A DNA stretch of 64,000 nt. Source: Prorocentrum cordatum (taxonomy: Eukaryota > Sar > Dinophyceae > Prorocentrales > Prorocentraceae). The position numbers were made by a program, and so were the translations under genes. Of the stretch, positions 20,755-30,160 are shown piece after piece. Each line of letters starts with the position of its first letter. The first letter of the stretch is position 1. The stretch spans positions 1-64,000 of the forward strand of contig CAUYUJ010015309.1 in assembly GCA_963575745.1 (NCBI GenBank), given 5' to 3'. Under the pieces are notes generated by a model. It saw only the letters and a program-made list of their open reading frames with translations, did not search any database and was not told the origin of the DNA.

Positions 20755-21120
20755 CTACCCCTCACTTCCTCGCACTCTTCCCTCTCCTTCCCAGTCCTCC
20801 CCGTCCATTCCGCTCATATCCACTCCGCCCCATTCCCCCGCATTCCTCCGCACTCCCCCCCACCTCTCCGCACTCCTCCCCATTCCCTCTCCTCCTCGCA
20901 CTTTTCCAATCCATTCCACTGTACTCCACATCCCTGGCACTCCTACCCACTGAGTTTCACTTACCACTAGTTCATCCTGCTCCACTTCTTCCCAGGTCGG
21001 CGCGTTCGTCCGCAATCCTCTTCATTCATATCATTCCTCCCTCGGTATCGTCTCCAACCATTCCCCACTCCCTCCCCTCCCTCTCGCCCCCCCCCGCCCC
21101 TCCTCCACCCCCCCGGTTCG
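20755..21120. repeat. CT-rich degenerate minisatellite
   Basis: Variants of 'cctccgcactcc' and 'cattcc' repeat for about 360 bp with almost no G on the + strand. Confidence 0.8.
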
Positions 21121-21261
21121 CTGGAAACGAATGCGCCCCATCCATCCGCGTTGTATATCAGGAAGCCTGCGGCTCGAGCTGGGTCGTTCTCACTCCGGCT
21201 CTCTGGGCGGCGGACGTCTCCAGATGGGCTTCGGGGAAGGCTCCGAGCCAACGTCATCTTG

Positions 21262-21530
21262 GAATCGCTCCGGGTGGGCTCCAAAGCGGCTCAGAAGAAA
21301 CCCAACATATGCACCCCTGAGAACCCTGAAAGCGTTCCAAGGAGCCCCTTGGAGGCCCCCGTGAGGCGCCCATAGGTCTTCAAGAACGCCCAAAGAAATC
21401 GCTCCAGGTGGGCTCCAAAGCGGCTCAGGAGAGGCCCAACAGATTTTCCCCAGAGAACCCCGAAAGCGGTCCAAGGAACCCCCCGAGAGACCCCCGTGAG
21501 GCGCCCATAGGTCTTCAAGAACGCCCGAAG
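21262..21530. repeat. 134 bp tandem duplication
   Basis: 'aatcgctcc.ggtgggctcc' begins copies at 21262 and about 21396. Both run through 'gagaaccc.gaaagcg.tccaagga' and end 'cccataggtcttcaagaac'. About 85-90% identical by eye. Confidence 0.85.
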
Positions 21531-21829
21531 AGGCTACCATACCACCCAAGACAGCTCCAAAAGGGCAGTCCAAGAGGCCCAAGAAGGCCCCAAGAGGCCC
21601 CCGAAATGCTCCCGGCAAGCTTTCAGAGGGCTCCCGCGAGGGCCCGAACAAGTTAAAGAGAGCCCCGAGAGCCCTCGATGGCCCACGAGTTTCATCGTGG
21701 GTTGAAGGCGGAAAACCAACTCGACAGACCACCACAGCAGACCATCGCAATGAATCAATAACATGTGTATGTGTTGGTCTGCTATGCGACGTTTGTTCGT
21801 ATCTTTGACGTTCTCACCCAGCATTCTGA

Positions 21830-22040
21830 CAAGGGGGAGAGGGACATTGTAAGAGGAAACGCGCTAGCCCATTTACCCCTAGAGTGCGGGTTGATTTTGT
21901 TCGACGGCAGTTTGGGATGTTCCAAGATTTTTGGACGTCGTACTGCTCTAACCCGGGCTACACTGTGCCATAGTGGAGGTCATCTTGGACCATGCGGTGT
22001 TATATTCTTCACGCTTCGCGTATCCCCACCAGCCCATCCC
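21830..22040 (+). repeat. ~180 bp dispersed repeat, copy 1
   Basis: Shares 'aagaggaaacgcgctag.cca', 'tgttccaaga', 'aacccgggctac.ctg.gccata' and 'ggaccat.cggtgttat' with 25190-25370 in the same orientation. Confidence 0.75.
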
Positions 22041-22127
22041 GAAACAGCCGCCAGTCGAGTTGCCTTTGAAGAGGGAGGTTTAGCAGCACGCAATACACAA
22101 GTGAACCACATCCTCGCGGAACGCCCC

Positions 22128-22245
22128 GTCCAGGTCCAGGGGAAGGGGTAGGGGGAGAGGAAAACCCGTCCCCTCAGGGGAAGAAGGGGTTGTGGAAAAG
22201 GAAAGAGGAATCTCGTTTAGACCACCTGGCCGCAAATCAGTCGCC
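22128..22245 (+). repeat. ~110 bp G-rich dispersed family, copy 2
   Basis: 'ccgtccaggtccaggggaag' followed by 'ggggtagggggagagg' and 'ggggaagaaggggttgtgga' closely matches 23778-23890. The G-runs have G-quadruplex form. Confidence 0.75.
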
Positions 22246-22289
22246 AGGCGAGTTGGCTTGATGATGATGTTGTCGCCAGGCGAGTTGGT

Positions 22290-22605
22290 GCCTCTTGGAG
22301 GCCTTTTGAACCGTCTTGGAGGCCCCTTAGGCTATCTTGGGCCGTCTTGGGTGCATCTTGGCCCGTCTTGGAGACATTTTGGGGCCATCTTGGGCTCTCT
22401 TGGGACCATTTTGGCCGTCTTGGAGGCCATCTTGGACATCTTGGAGGCCTCTTGAGCCGTCTTTGGGCCCTTTTAGGGCCGTCTTGGGGGCCTCTGGGGC
22501 CGTCCTCGGGCCATTTTGGGGCCTCTTGGAGCGCTCTTGAGGCCACCTTGGAGGCCTCTTGGGAGCCTTGGAGGGCCTCTTGGGGCCATCTTGGAGGCGG
22601 TCGGT
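22290..22605. repeat. CTTGG-rich minisatellite
   Basis: Units like 'ggccgtcttggggcctcttgg' repeat with a core period near 21 bp. Every frame is open in places (SWGLLGPSW on +, KRPQEAPRGP on -), a repeat effect. Confidence 0.85.
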
Positions 22606-22624
22606 CAAACGAGGGGAGGATGTA

Positions 22625-22815
22625 GGAGGAGCCGTCGTCGTCGGAGTAGGAGGAGGAAGAGGAGGAGCAGGAGGAGGAGCAGGAGGAGGAGGAGGAGGAA
22701 GATAAGGAGGAGGAGATGGAGGAGTGCGAGGAGGAGGAAAAGGAGAAGGAGGAGGAGGACGAGGAGGAGGAGGGGGAGGGGGAGGAGGGAGGAGGAAGAA
22801 AAAGAGGAGGTGGAG
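22625..22815. repeat. (GGA)n polypurine tract
   Basis: GGA/GAA triplets embedded in the CTTGG-rich region. Confidence 0.93.
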
Positions 22816-22829
22816 AAGGACAATGGCGA

Positions 22830-23690
22830 GCTTGAGGCCTCTTGGGCCGTCTTTGGGTCCTCTTGGCGGTCCCGGGGGCCTCTTGCGTATCTCGGGGAGC
22901 CTCTTGTGGCCTCTTGGGGGTCTCTTGGGGGCCTCTTGCAGGCCTCTTGGGCGCCTCTTGGGGCCTCTTTGGGGCCCTCTTGGGGCGCTCTTGGGGCGCT
23001 CTTGGGAGCCTTCGAGGCGCTCTTGGGGCCATCTTGGAGGAGATCTATCAAAGAAGGGGGGGTCCCCAATTAGCGCTGCCCCTCTAGAGTGCCTCGAATC
23101 GCTTCTTGGGCCCTTCTTGAGGCCAAAATCCTTCCAAAACCTATGTAAAATCAATGTGTTGTGCTTTCTCGCCTTTTCTCTCTTGGAGCCGTCTTGGGCC
23201 GTCTTGGGAGCCTCTTGGGCCTCTTGGGGGTCTCTTGGGAGCCTTTTGGAGGCCTCTTGGGCGCCTCTTGGGGCCTCTTGGGGCGCTCTTGGGGCGCTCT
23301 TGGGAGCCTTCGGGGCGCTCTTGGGGCCATCTTGGAGGAGATCGATCAAAGAAGAGGGCGTCCCCAATTAGCGTTGCCCCTCTAGAGTGCCTCGAGTCGC
23401 CTTTTGGGCCCCCCAAGAGGCCAAAATCCTTCCAAAACCTATGTAAAATCAATGTTTTGTGCTTTCTCGCCTTTTCGCTCTTGGAGCCGTCTTGGGCCGT
23501 CTTGGGAGCCTCTTGGGCCTCTTGAAGGTCTCTTGGCAGCCTCTTGGAGGCTCCTTGGGGGCCTCTTGGGGTCTCTTGGGGCCCTCTTGGGGCGCTCTTG
23601 GGGCGCTCTTGGGAGCCTTCGGGGCGCTCTTGGGGCCATCTTGGAGGAGATCGATCAAAGAAGGGGGGTACCTAAATTGGTGTCCCCCCC
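22830..23690. repeat. Three ~300 bp higher-order units of the CTTGG family
   Basis: The junction 'atcttggaggagat' + 'c.atcaaagaag' recurs at about 23033, 23329 and 23638. In the first two units it is followed by 'ccccaattagcg.tgcccc', 'tctagagtgcctcga' and 'aatccttccaaaacctatg', then by CTTGG repeats. The third unit ends after the junction. Confidence 0.88.
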
Positions 23691-23777
23691 TCGGGGGCCA
23701 CGATCCCTGTGAGGGGTGTCAAAAAATAGCCCTCCCAATGAGCGAAAAAGCGCCCTCTGACACCTCGCGACCCCCTC

Positions 23778-23960
23778 CGTCCAGGTCCAGGGGAGGGGGT
23801 AGGGGGAGGGGTAAACCCCTCCCCGAAGGGGAAGAAGGGGTTGTGGAAGAGGGAAAAGAGACATCGTTAGACCACCTGTCGCCCAGAGGGCTGGTGGGAT
23901 TAGAGCAATTCTTTACGCTGCACTTATCCCCACCAGCCCATCCAGGAACGATGCCCAGGA
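23778..23960 (+). repeat. ~110 bp G-rich dispersed family, copy 3, with tail
   Basis: Same core as 22128, followed by 'cgttagaccacctgtcgccc', 'agagggctggtgggatt' and 'atccccaccagcccatcc'. The last string also occurs near 22022, and in changed form near 17055. Confidence 0.7.
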
Positions 23961-24049
23961 GAGCTCACGGGAGAAGGGAGGAAGAGACGCACATAGTGAA
24001 ACAGCGCAGGCAACAGAGGTGAATTGGGAGATCTATGGTAGCGAAGGGT

Positions 24050-24370
24050 GCGGTTGCTGCTGCTGGTGATGTTGCTGCTGCTGGTACTCCTGTTGCTGGT
24101 GCTGCTGCTGGTGTTCCTGGTTCTCGTGCTGCTGGTGCTGCCGGTGCTGCTGCTGGTGCTGCTGCTGGTGGCGGTTGTGCTGCTGCTGGGCTTGTGCTGC
24201 TGGTGCTGCTGCTGGTGCTATTGCTGATGGTGGTGCTGTTGGTGGTGCTGCTGATGATGGTGCTGTAGATTATACCACATCGCTGTTTAGCTGGTGCTGG
24301 TGCTGTGGAGGACGAGGGGGGGGGAGGAGGAGGCCGAGGAGGAGGAGGAGGAGGAGGAGGAGGAGTCAGA
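24050..24370. repeat. (GCTGGT)n-type repeat followed by (GGA)n
   Basis: About 210 bp of GCT/GGT triplets (Ala/Gly in one frame), a 40 bp gap, then about 55 bp of GGA. Confidence 0.88.
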
Positions 24371-24439
24371 GGAGGATGCAAGAGAAGGCGACAATTGGAC
24401 CAGACAGACTACTGCGGATCTTTTGCTCTGGGACTCTCT

Positions 24440-25120
24440 TGGTGGCCTTGATGAAATTCTGACGCCATCTTGGATGACACCTTTCAAACACGGGGTCGAC
24501 GCGGATTAGCGTTGCCCCCCCTTGGGGTAAAGCAAATCCACTCCTGAAGGTATCTTGAGCGCTAATTGGGTGCTCTTGGGGCTGTACTGGAGCCATTTAG
24601 GGGGCTCTCTTTGGGCTCTCTTGGAAGCTTTGGGGTCTTCCGTGGAGCTCCCTTGGAGGCCATCAATCAAAGAAGAGGGGGTCCTCCGGCCTTCTAAGTA
24701 CGTCGGCCGCTTGAGCCGCACACAAGCCGCCTCTTGGGGCCTTGAGGCGCTCTTTGGGCTCTCGCGGGCGCTCTTGGATCCGTCTTCTAGCCCATTTGGG
24801 CCTCTGTTGGGTCTCCCTCGGGCCCTCTGGGAGCCATCTTGAGGCTTGGGAGGGCCATCCGACGCGAAAAACTGAAAAGCACACAAACGTTGATTGTATT
24901 CACTTTGTGAAGGCTTTTGGACTCTCGGGCTCTCGAGGCTGTTCTTTGGGGAGAGCTCGAAGACCCCTTGGGCCCGTCTTGGGGCGTTCTCGGAACCTCT
25001 TCGAATGTCTTGAAAAGCGTCTTGAGGCAATGTAGACCACCTTGAAGGTCATCTTCGGCTCTCTGAAGCCCTGTTGGCGCCACCTTCGGCCATTCTGGAC
25101 GTTTCAACGGAGCGCGGCCC
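24440..25120. repeat. Degenerate CTTGG-family sequence
   Basis: Looser versions of the units at 22.8-23.7 kb, with the junction words 'caatcaaagaagagggggtcc' (24661) and 'gcggattagcgttgcccccc' (24499). No gene recognised. Confidence 0.65.
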
Positions 25121-25370
25121 CTCATGTCCAGACCCAGGGGGGTAGGGCGAGGGGCAACCGCCCCCCCCCCCCCCCGAAGGGAGAAAGGGAGGTTGCAAGA
25201 GGAAACGCGCTAGACCACCTGCGCCTCGAGCGCGGGTGGATGTTGTTGGAAGGCATCCTTGGGATGCTCCAAGAATGGTCGGCGTCAGACTGATCGAACC
25301 CGGGCTACGCTGCGCCATATTGGTAGCCATCTGGGACCATACGGCGTTATCTTAGAGTCATGTCGGGCCA
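25120..25370 (+). repeat. G-rich family copy 4 joined to the ~180 bp repeat copy 2
   Basis: 'gtccagacccaggggggtag' plus a C-run and 'gaagggagaaagggaggttg' match the ~110 bp family. It runs straight into 'aagaggaaacgcgctagacc' and the 21830-22040 repeat, so the two families can form one composite element. Confidence 0.7.
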
Positions 25371-25471
25371 TCTTCGACGCTCTAACGCGTGGCGCTGCCT
25401 CGCTCCGCCCAAATCCAGGGGGAGATCTCGTTCCCCAAACCACCTAGTGCCTAGTGTGACTATCGGCTCTA

Positions 25472-25487
25472 CAGCTTCTTTTGCCCA
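25472..25487 (+). promoter_or_regulatory. Candidate spliced-leader trans-splice acceptor
   Basis: 'cagcttcttttgcccag' is a pyrimidine-rich tract ending in CAG, 65 bp before the ATG of the DUF3987-like gene. This is the form and distance expected for addition of the spliced leader. No other good tract-AG lies nearer the ATG. Confidence 0.35.
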
Positions 25488-25552
25488 GCGCGAGTAAGAA
25501 CAGACCTTGCGTCGCGCAACGCGCCAGTAGTAGCTGCGTCGTGGTCGACGCC

Positions 25553-28219
25553 ATGGCCACCCTGTTCTCGGCGGTGCTTGTCGTGCTCGGAAGCGCGCTT
25601 GGAGCTACTGCTGCCCCTGGCCAACACTCTGGCAAGTTCAACGGCAGGGCTGGTGCACGGGCCCAGCGCCCAGACGAGCTGCCCTTCATGGAGACCGGGG
25701 CCGTGCGCTTGGCCTACCAGCTCATGGACAGCCTGAACCCGTTCCCTGTTGATGTCGTTCACGCTTCATCTCCACTTGCGTGGAGCGTGGCTGGCGCGGT
25801 TGGCAGAGCCACTTCGCTGCACCCATCTTGCGTGTACGTTCACTTGGTAATCCTGATGTCCCTCGTCGTGGACGCGGTGCAGGTCAAGTACGGGGGGATC
25901 TTGGGCAAGTTCTCGAACCCTCTGATGATTCAACACGGCGCGCCAGGGGACGGGAAGTCGATCGCGTTGTGGCTCGTTTCCCAAGTCCTCGCGTACTTCG
26001 ACAAGATCCGCAACAAAGTCGCCAAGGCAGCCTTCGATCAAAAAGTGAGAGACAAGAAAGACAAGAGAAGGCAAGGCCAGGGTCAGGCTGCCGAGGAGGA
26101 GGACTCCGCAGATGAAGATCAGAAGCTGACGCCGCCCGCCGACGTGGATTCGATTTTCAACAAAGGCACGTTCATCGGCTTAGGGCAGTTCCTGAAGGGG
26201 CAGGGCGGAGTAGCTTACTTCGGGCTTCACGAGGGCAAGACGTTCATGACGGATCTCTTCGCGAGCGGCCCCGGCGGCGGCGTGGAGGACTTGAACCAGA
26301 TCATGGACCACGACTTGTACAAGAATCACCCAGCGAACAACCAGTCCAAGTTCAACGTGCGCAACGTGCACGTGGTCGGCTCCGTCCTCATGCACCTGGA
26401 GGAGGTGGAACGCCAGGCCCGCCAGTCGGACTCGGTGGCAGGCCTTTCGCGGTTCTTGGTCGGGAAATTCCCCGTGGTGGTCCACAAAATCATGCCGGAC
26501 CTCAACCCCGCGGAGGTCGAGCAGCTGCTCCAGGACGACCCGGATTACTTCAACAGCATGAACTACGACGACGTCGTCGGCGGCCTCGCTAATATTTTGT
26601 TCGCGGGGCGCCAGCTGTTCCAGAAAGACGCCCCCCCGTCGGTGCCGGCCACGGACGTGAAGAAAGTTTATTCGAAGATCACTGGTCTCCACACTCTGCC
26701 AATGAGCTCCGAGGTCCAGGAACACTTCCGCAAGTCGTACAACGATTCTGCCGACGCGATCCGGGACGACCTCGCCAACCTCGGTGGCCGGGCTTCCCAG
26801 CTGAGCAAGGACAAGACCAGGCCGCTCCAATTCATCGCGCCCGTGCATCTCCTGGAGAAGACCATCAACTTCTTGCTCTCGAAGGCAGGCAAGTCGGCGG
26901 AGGAAAAGAAAGACATGGACGGACAAGCCATTCTGGTAGCCCTCGCGTCCGTGGACTCGGAGTCCCTCTGCAAGACCGTGCCCACGAGGGATGCCATCCC
27001 ACGGGGCGCCACGAAAGCTGCCGTAGACACCTCCGTTGCCTTGGCGGCTTGGTTCGCCCGGAGCTTCAGCATGACCGCGGGCGCTTCCCAGATGGTCAAG
27101 GCATTTCTCGCCGACCGCGCGCGACTCGCGGCCGTGCCAGCGCCTACCTTCGAGACGGCTGCGCAGATGCTGAGCGCAATCGTCGCGCCGCGCCTCGACC
27201 CAGCCAGCACGTTGGCGGAGATCGCGGAGAATCGCCTAAACATTGTCGCATTCGCACAACGCCCTGCTGTGTCTGCCGACGACGTCCGCGCGAAGATCGT
27301 GGACATCCTCTTGCTCGCTTTCATGGGGTTCGTCCACGTGAAGGACGGTCGCTGCGCGGTGGCATCTTTCGCTATGAACGACGAGAGTTTCCTGCGCGCA
27401 GCGAACCGACTCCAGACCTGGTGCCCGGATGCCTCCTTCCCTCAGGTAAGAGCATTGTGCCCGGAAGAGGGGCTTGGCCCGGTCGTCGTGAACGCCGACG
27501 CAGCGTCTGCCGCAGTGGCGGCGATGAAGAATTTGGTCGAGGGCACTGCGGTGGACGTGTCGGTGCACGCCGACATCTTCAGCGCTTCCGCCGCCGAGGT
27601 CGTCCTGCCGGAGCCAGAGCCGCCTGCGACCCAGGCAGACAGGCACAGCCAGATTCAGCGCATCCTTCAGGGCGATGCCGCGGCGGCCGCTCACCCACAC
27701 GGACTCGCACAGGCAGGGCCGGCGGGGGAGCCGCCCGAGGGCGGGCCCGACCGCGAACGGGCTGCGAAGCGTCTTCGGATGCGGGAGGAAGCGCCCTTTG
27801 ACTACCAGGGGCTGCGTGGCAACGTCTTGCTGGCTGGGAAGATTGGCGCGGCTGCGTGCGCCGCGCAGTCCACCGACATCGCCGTCAACAAGCTCAAGGA
27901 CATGTTCAAGAGCGACGGCGCAGCGCCCGCCATCGACAAGACCGCAACTCTGCTGCTCCAGTTCTTCCACGAGCTGGGGCTGGGGACACGCAGCAAAATG
28001 GGGAAATCAATCGTTGTGCTGGCCCCGCCAGAGCAGCGCATCGAGGCGGTGGCGAAGGGCATTGCGTCGATGTTCAAGCTGAACGAGACGAAAGAAGCGC
28101 GGATGGTCGAAGCTATGTCGAGGCGCCCTGTCTGCCCTCGCTTCAACTTGGAGGCTTTCGACGCTCTTGCCCACAAGGTCGAGGAGGGCATTCCTGAGTG
28201 GGCCCCGAAACCGCGCTAA
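25553..28219 (+). CDS. DUF3987-like P-loop protein, 888 aa, single exon
   Basis: Function: probable ATPase of the type found in bacterial, phage and mobile-element DUF3987 proteins, which resemble primase/helicase modules. The substrate is unknown. Start: ATG 25553 in GCCATGG context is the first ATG of the open frame. Residues 45-130 (LAYQLMDSLNPFP.., then a hydrophobic VYVHLVILMSLVV segment) precede a Walker A motif GAPGDGKS at 129-136. An acidic insert (EEEDSADED) lies near 180. The region FIGLGQFLKGQGG..FGLHEGKTFM holds Glu227 where DUF3987 proteins have the acidic Walker B-like position; a 'RNVHVVGSVL' strand follows. A basic AAKRLRMR near 736 could be a nuclear signal. No intron and no frameshift in 2.7 kb, unlike the decayed genes around it. 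The N-terminal ATLFSAVLVVLGSALGATAA is hydrophobic and might be a signal or membrane anchor. The next gene, 1.9 kb on, is also transposon-like. Confidence 0.72.
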   Translation: MATLFSAVLVVLGSALGATAAPGQHSGKFNGRAGARAQRPDELPFMETGAVRLAYQLMDSLNPFPVDVVHASSPLAWSVAGAVGRATSLHPSCVYVHLVILMSLVVDAVQVKYGGILGKFSNPLMIQHGAPGDGKSIALWLVSQVLAYFDKIRNKVAKAAFDQKVRDKKDKRRQGQGQAAEEEDSADEDQKLTPPADVDSIFNKGTFIGLGQFLKGQGGVAYFGLHEGKTFMTDLFASGPGGGVEDLNQIMDHDLYKNHPANNQSKFNVRNVHVVGSVLMHLEEVERQARQSDSVAGLSRFLVGKFPVVVHKIMPDLNPAEVEQLLQDDPDYFNSMNYDDVVGGLANILFAGRQLFQKDAPPSVPATDVKKVYSKITGLHTLPMSSEVQEHFRKSYNDSADAIRDDLANLGGRASQLSKDKTRPLQFIAPVHLLEKTINFLLSKAGKSAEEKKDMDGQAILVALASVDSESLCKTVPTRDAIPRGATKAAVDTSVALAAWFARSFSMTAGASQMVKAFLADRARLAAVPAPTFETAAQMLSAIVAPRLDPASTLAEIAENRLNIVAFAQRPAVSADDVRAKIVDILLLAFMGFVHVKDGRCAVASFAMNDESFLRAANRLQTWCPDASFPQVRALCPEEGLGPVVVNADAASAAVAAMKNLVEGTAVDVSVHADIFSASAAEVVLPEPEPPATQADRHSQIQRILQGDAAAAAHPHGLAQAGPAGEPPEGGPDRERAAKRLRMREEAPFDYQGLRGNVLLAGKIGAAACAAQSTDIAVNKLKDMFKSDGAAPAIDKTATLLLQFFHELGLGTRSKMGKSIVVLAPPEQRIEAVAKGIASMFKLNETKEARMVEAMSRRPVCPRFNLEAFDALAHKVEEGIPEWAPKPR

Positions 28220-28333
28220 ATGTAAAGGCGCCATGGGAGATCGGCAGGTGGACGTTTCAATCGCCGCGTGCGCCCAGCGCCCAGCCTCCGGGAGCTTTGT
28301 CTCGGTGGCGGCTTCCCTTTTAGGTGCATGCCT

Positions 28334-28402
28334 ATCTCTGTCTCTCTGTCTCTGTCTCTGTCTCTGTCTCTCTCTGTCTCTGTCTCTCTCTCCTCTCTCT
28401 TC
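28334..28402. repeat. (TCTGTC)n pyrimidine repeat
   Basis: TCTG/TCTC repeats about 115 bp after the stop of the DUF3987-like gene, possibly in its 3' untranslated region. Confidence 0.9.
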
Positions 28403-29155
28403 ACCTTTCCCCTTCACCCCTACATTTCCTTCCCTTTCCGTCTTCTTCCCTCCCTTGCTGCCGATGTTTGCGATTTTGAAGATTTGGTTGTTGGAGCCAT
28501 TCGGGGATGCACGCGCGGCCTCCCCTCCTACCTCGATTCCCCCGCCTCCCCAGAATATGCCCCCGGGGCATCAGGTGGCAGCGCTGTTAGCCAGATACGC
28601 AGCCATCACATCAATGTTAAGCCTTTGCCCCGCGCCTTCATCATAAGGCGGCGCAGTATCTGCCTTTGCCTAGCCACGCCGCTCCAGGCGTTAGGACCCA
28701 GCCTCCGAGAATGCCGCAGCCGCAGCGAGGGCACCAGTCGATAAACCTCTTATGGTGAGGCCCTAGATAGTTGCTCCTTAGCCTGCCAGGCTGCACAGTC
28801 CAGGTCCACAGCTGCTCCCCACGAGCAGGGGCCGCGTACCCCGCGGGGTGGGGGCCCCACCGGGCGGCCAAGAGCTGCCACGCAATTCGCCCGTGCTGCT
28901 GCAGGCGTTCTCGCCCACATAGCAGCGGCGCCAGGCCGCCCGGCGGCCAGCAATTTTGGCTCTCCAACTAAATCCTTTCTCGGCTGGCTCATATACCGCC
29001 CTTCCCTGGCCGGTCGCTCTTTTGATCGGCCGTATACTTCTACCGTGCGCTTGGCCATTGGCTATTTCCAGCATTCGTTTGAGCACGTTGGGAAAACGTT
29101 ATCTGTTTCTCCAATTGTACATTTTCCTCCTCCCTGGGGTGGATGCTTTGCGATG
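28403..29155. other. Intergenic spacer
   Basis: No repeat array and no gene recognised. A stretch 'caattttggctctcc' near 28950 faintly recalls the spliced leader but is not preceded or followed by matching sequence. Confidence 0.5.
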
Positions 29156-29430
29156 GCCATGTCGGAGGCCATCGTAAAACATCTGGAGCCATCTTGGAAC
29201 CCTCTTGGGCCAGAACTCTCCTCACCGTTGCCCCTCTTAAGCCCCCGAGGTCGCCGCTTGGAGCTCTCTTGGAGCGCTCTTGGGCGCTCTGGGGCCCTTG
29301 GGGTCATCTTGGAGCCGTCTCGGGCCCTCGTGGGGCTGTTGGGTCCTCTTGGGGCCATCATGAAGCCTCAGAAGGCCATCGGAAGCGAAAACGCGAGAAG
29401 GCTAAACTCATGTGATTTCTTTTGTTGTTT
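29156..29430. repeat. CTTGG-family repeat
   Basis: Recalls 24.4-25.1 kb: 'atcttgga..cctcttggg', 'ccgttgcccctcttaa', 'ctcttggagcgctcttgg' and 'gaagcgaaaacgcgagaagg'. Confidence 0.7.
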
Positions 29431-29589
29431 ACATGATTTGGGCTCCTCGCGTCCTAGGGGGGGCCCAATTCACTCTGGCTCGTCGCGGAGCGGTCCAGGA
29501 GCCTCTCGGAGCATGTTTGGAGCCAACTTGAGCCACCATGCACAATATGGAGCCATCTTGGAGACCATCTTGACATCTTTGAGACCCTG

Positions 29590-29735
29590 TGGGAGCCATC
29601 GTGGGCCAACAACCACCCTCTGACGCCTCGCGGCCCCCCTCCAGACCCCGGGGGGGGGGGGGCGGCGTCCCCGATGGGGCAAGAAGGAGGTTGGAAGACG
29701 AAGCGCCCAAAACCACCTCCGCCCCAAGAAACTCC
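29590..29735 (+). repeat. ~110 bp G-rich dispersed family, copy 5
   Basis: 'ctgacgcctcgcggccccc' also precedes copy 3 in the form 'ctgacacctcgcgaccccc'. A G-run, 'gatggggcaagaaggaggttg' and 'aaaccacctccgcccc' follow. Confidence 0.6.
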
Positions 29736-30065
29736 CAGGAGCCGCCCGAGACGGGCTACGAGGCTCCACTCTGCAATGCCTCCCGCCCTCCTGCTGCCCA
29801 CTTCTCCTCACTCCTGCCTCTCCCCCCTTCCATTCTTTCGTTCCTGGGTTCTCAGATTCCGCCTTTTTCCCATCATTCTTGAACCTCTTCGGAAGGTCCC
29901 GGCACAACGTCAAACAGACAACACGGCAACCAACATGATGCTGCGCATTGTTTTTTATTGTCTGTGTCTTCTTGCGTACCCCGCTCGTTCTTTTCTAAGG
30001 TCCGGACGTCGTGGCAATATCAGCTTCTGATTTGTAATATCGTGGCTCTCATCGTCTTTGCCATC
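29736..30065. other. Upstream region of the KDZ-like gene
   Basis: No repeat family. It becomes AT-richer near 29930-30060 (for example 'gattgttttttattgtctg'), unlike its surroundings. No TATA box or other known promoter motif is evident, as usual for dinoflagellates. Confidence 0.4.
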
Positions 30066-30091
30066 CCCGTCCTGGCCCAATTAGGCTCAAG
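30066..30091 (+). other. Spliced-leader (DinoSL) relic upstream of the KDZ-like gene
   Basis: 'ggcccaattaggctcaag' ends in an exact GGCTCAAG, the last eight bases of the DinoSL. Ahead of it 'gcc.a.tt' fits GCCATTTT with one inserted base and two changes, and 'cccgt' stands further 5'. It ends 69 bp before the ATG, a normal 5' UTR length. This suggests the gene was copied from a trans-spliced mRNA. Confidence 0.6.
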
Positions 30092-30160
30092 CATGCGAGG
30101 TCGTCCTCTCAGCTTCGCCCTCGGACATTGTTCGCATATTCCGACCGCGTCGGCTTCGCC

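Noticed and set aside
25277-25320. tRNA-like box 'gatcgaacccgggctac'
   Set aside because: No cloverleaf arms or acceptor pairing around it; the sequence is part of a dispersed repeat also at 21.95 kb.
25481-25552. Upstream 24-codon extension of the DUF3987-like gene starting at TTG
   Set aside because: A eukaryotic gene would start at the ATG at 25553, which has a good GCCATGG context; a candidate splice acceptor lies within the extension.
28945-28970. Spliced-leader-like 'caattttggctctcc'
   Set aside because: Only about ten bases match, the diagnostic CAAG end is missing, and no coding sequence follows.
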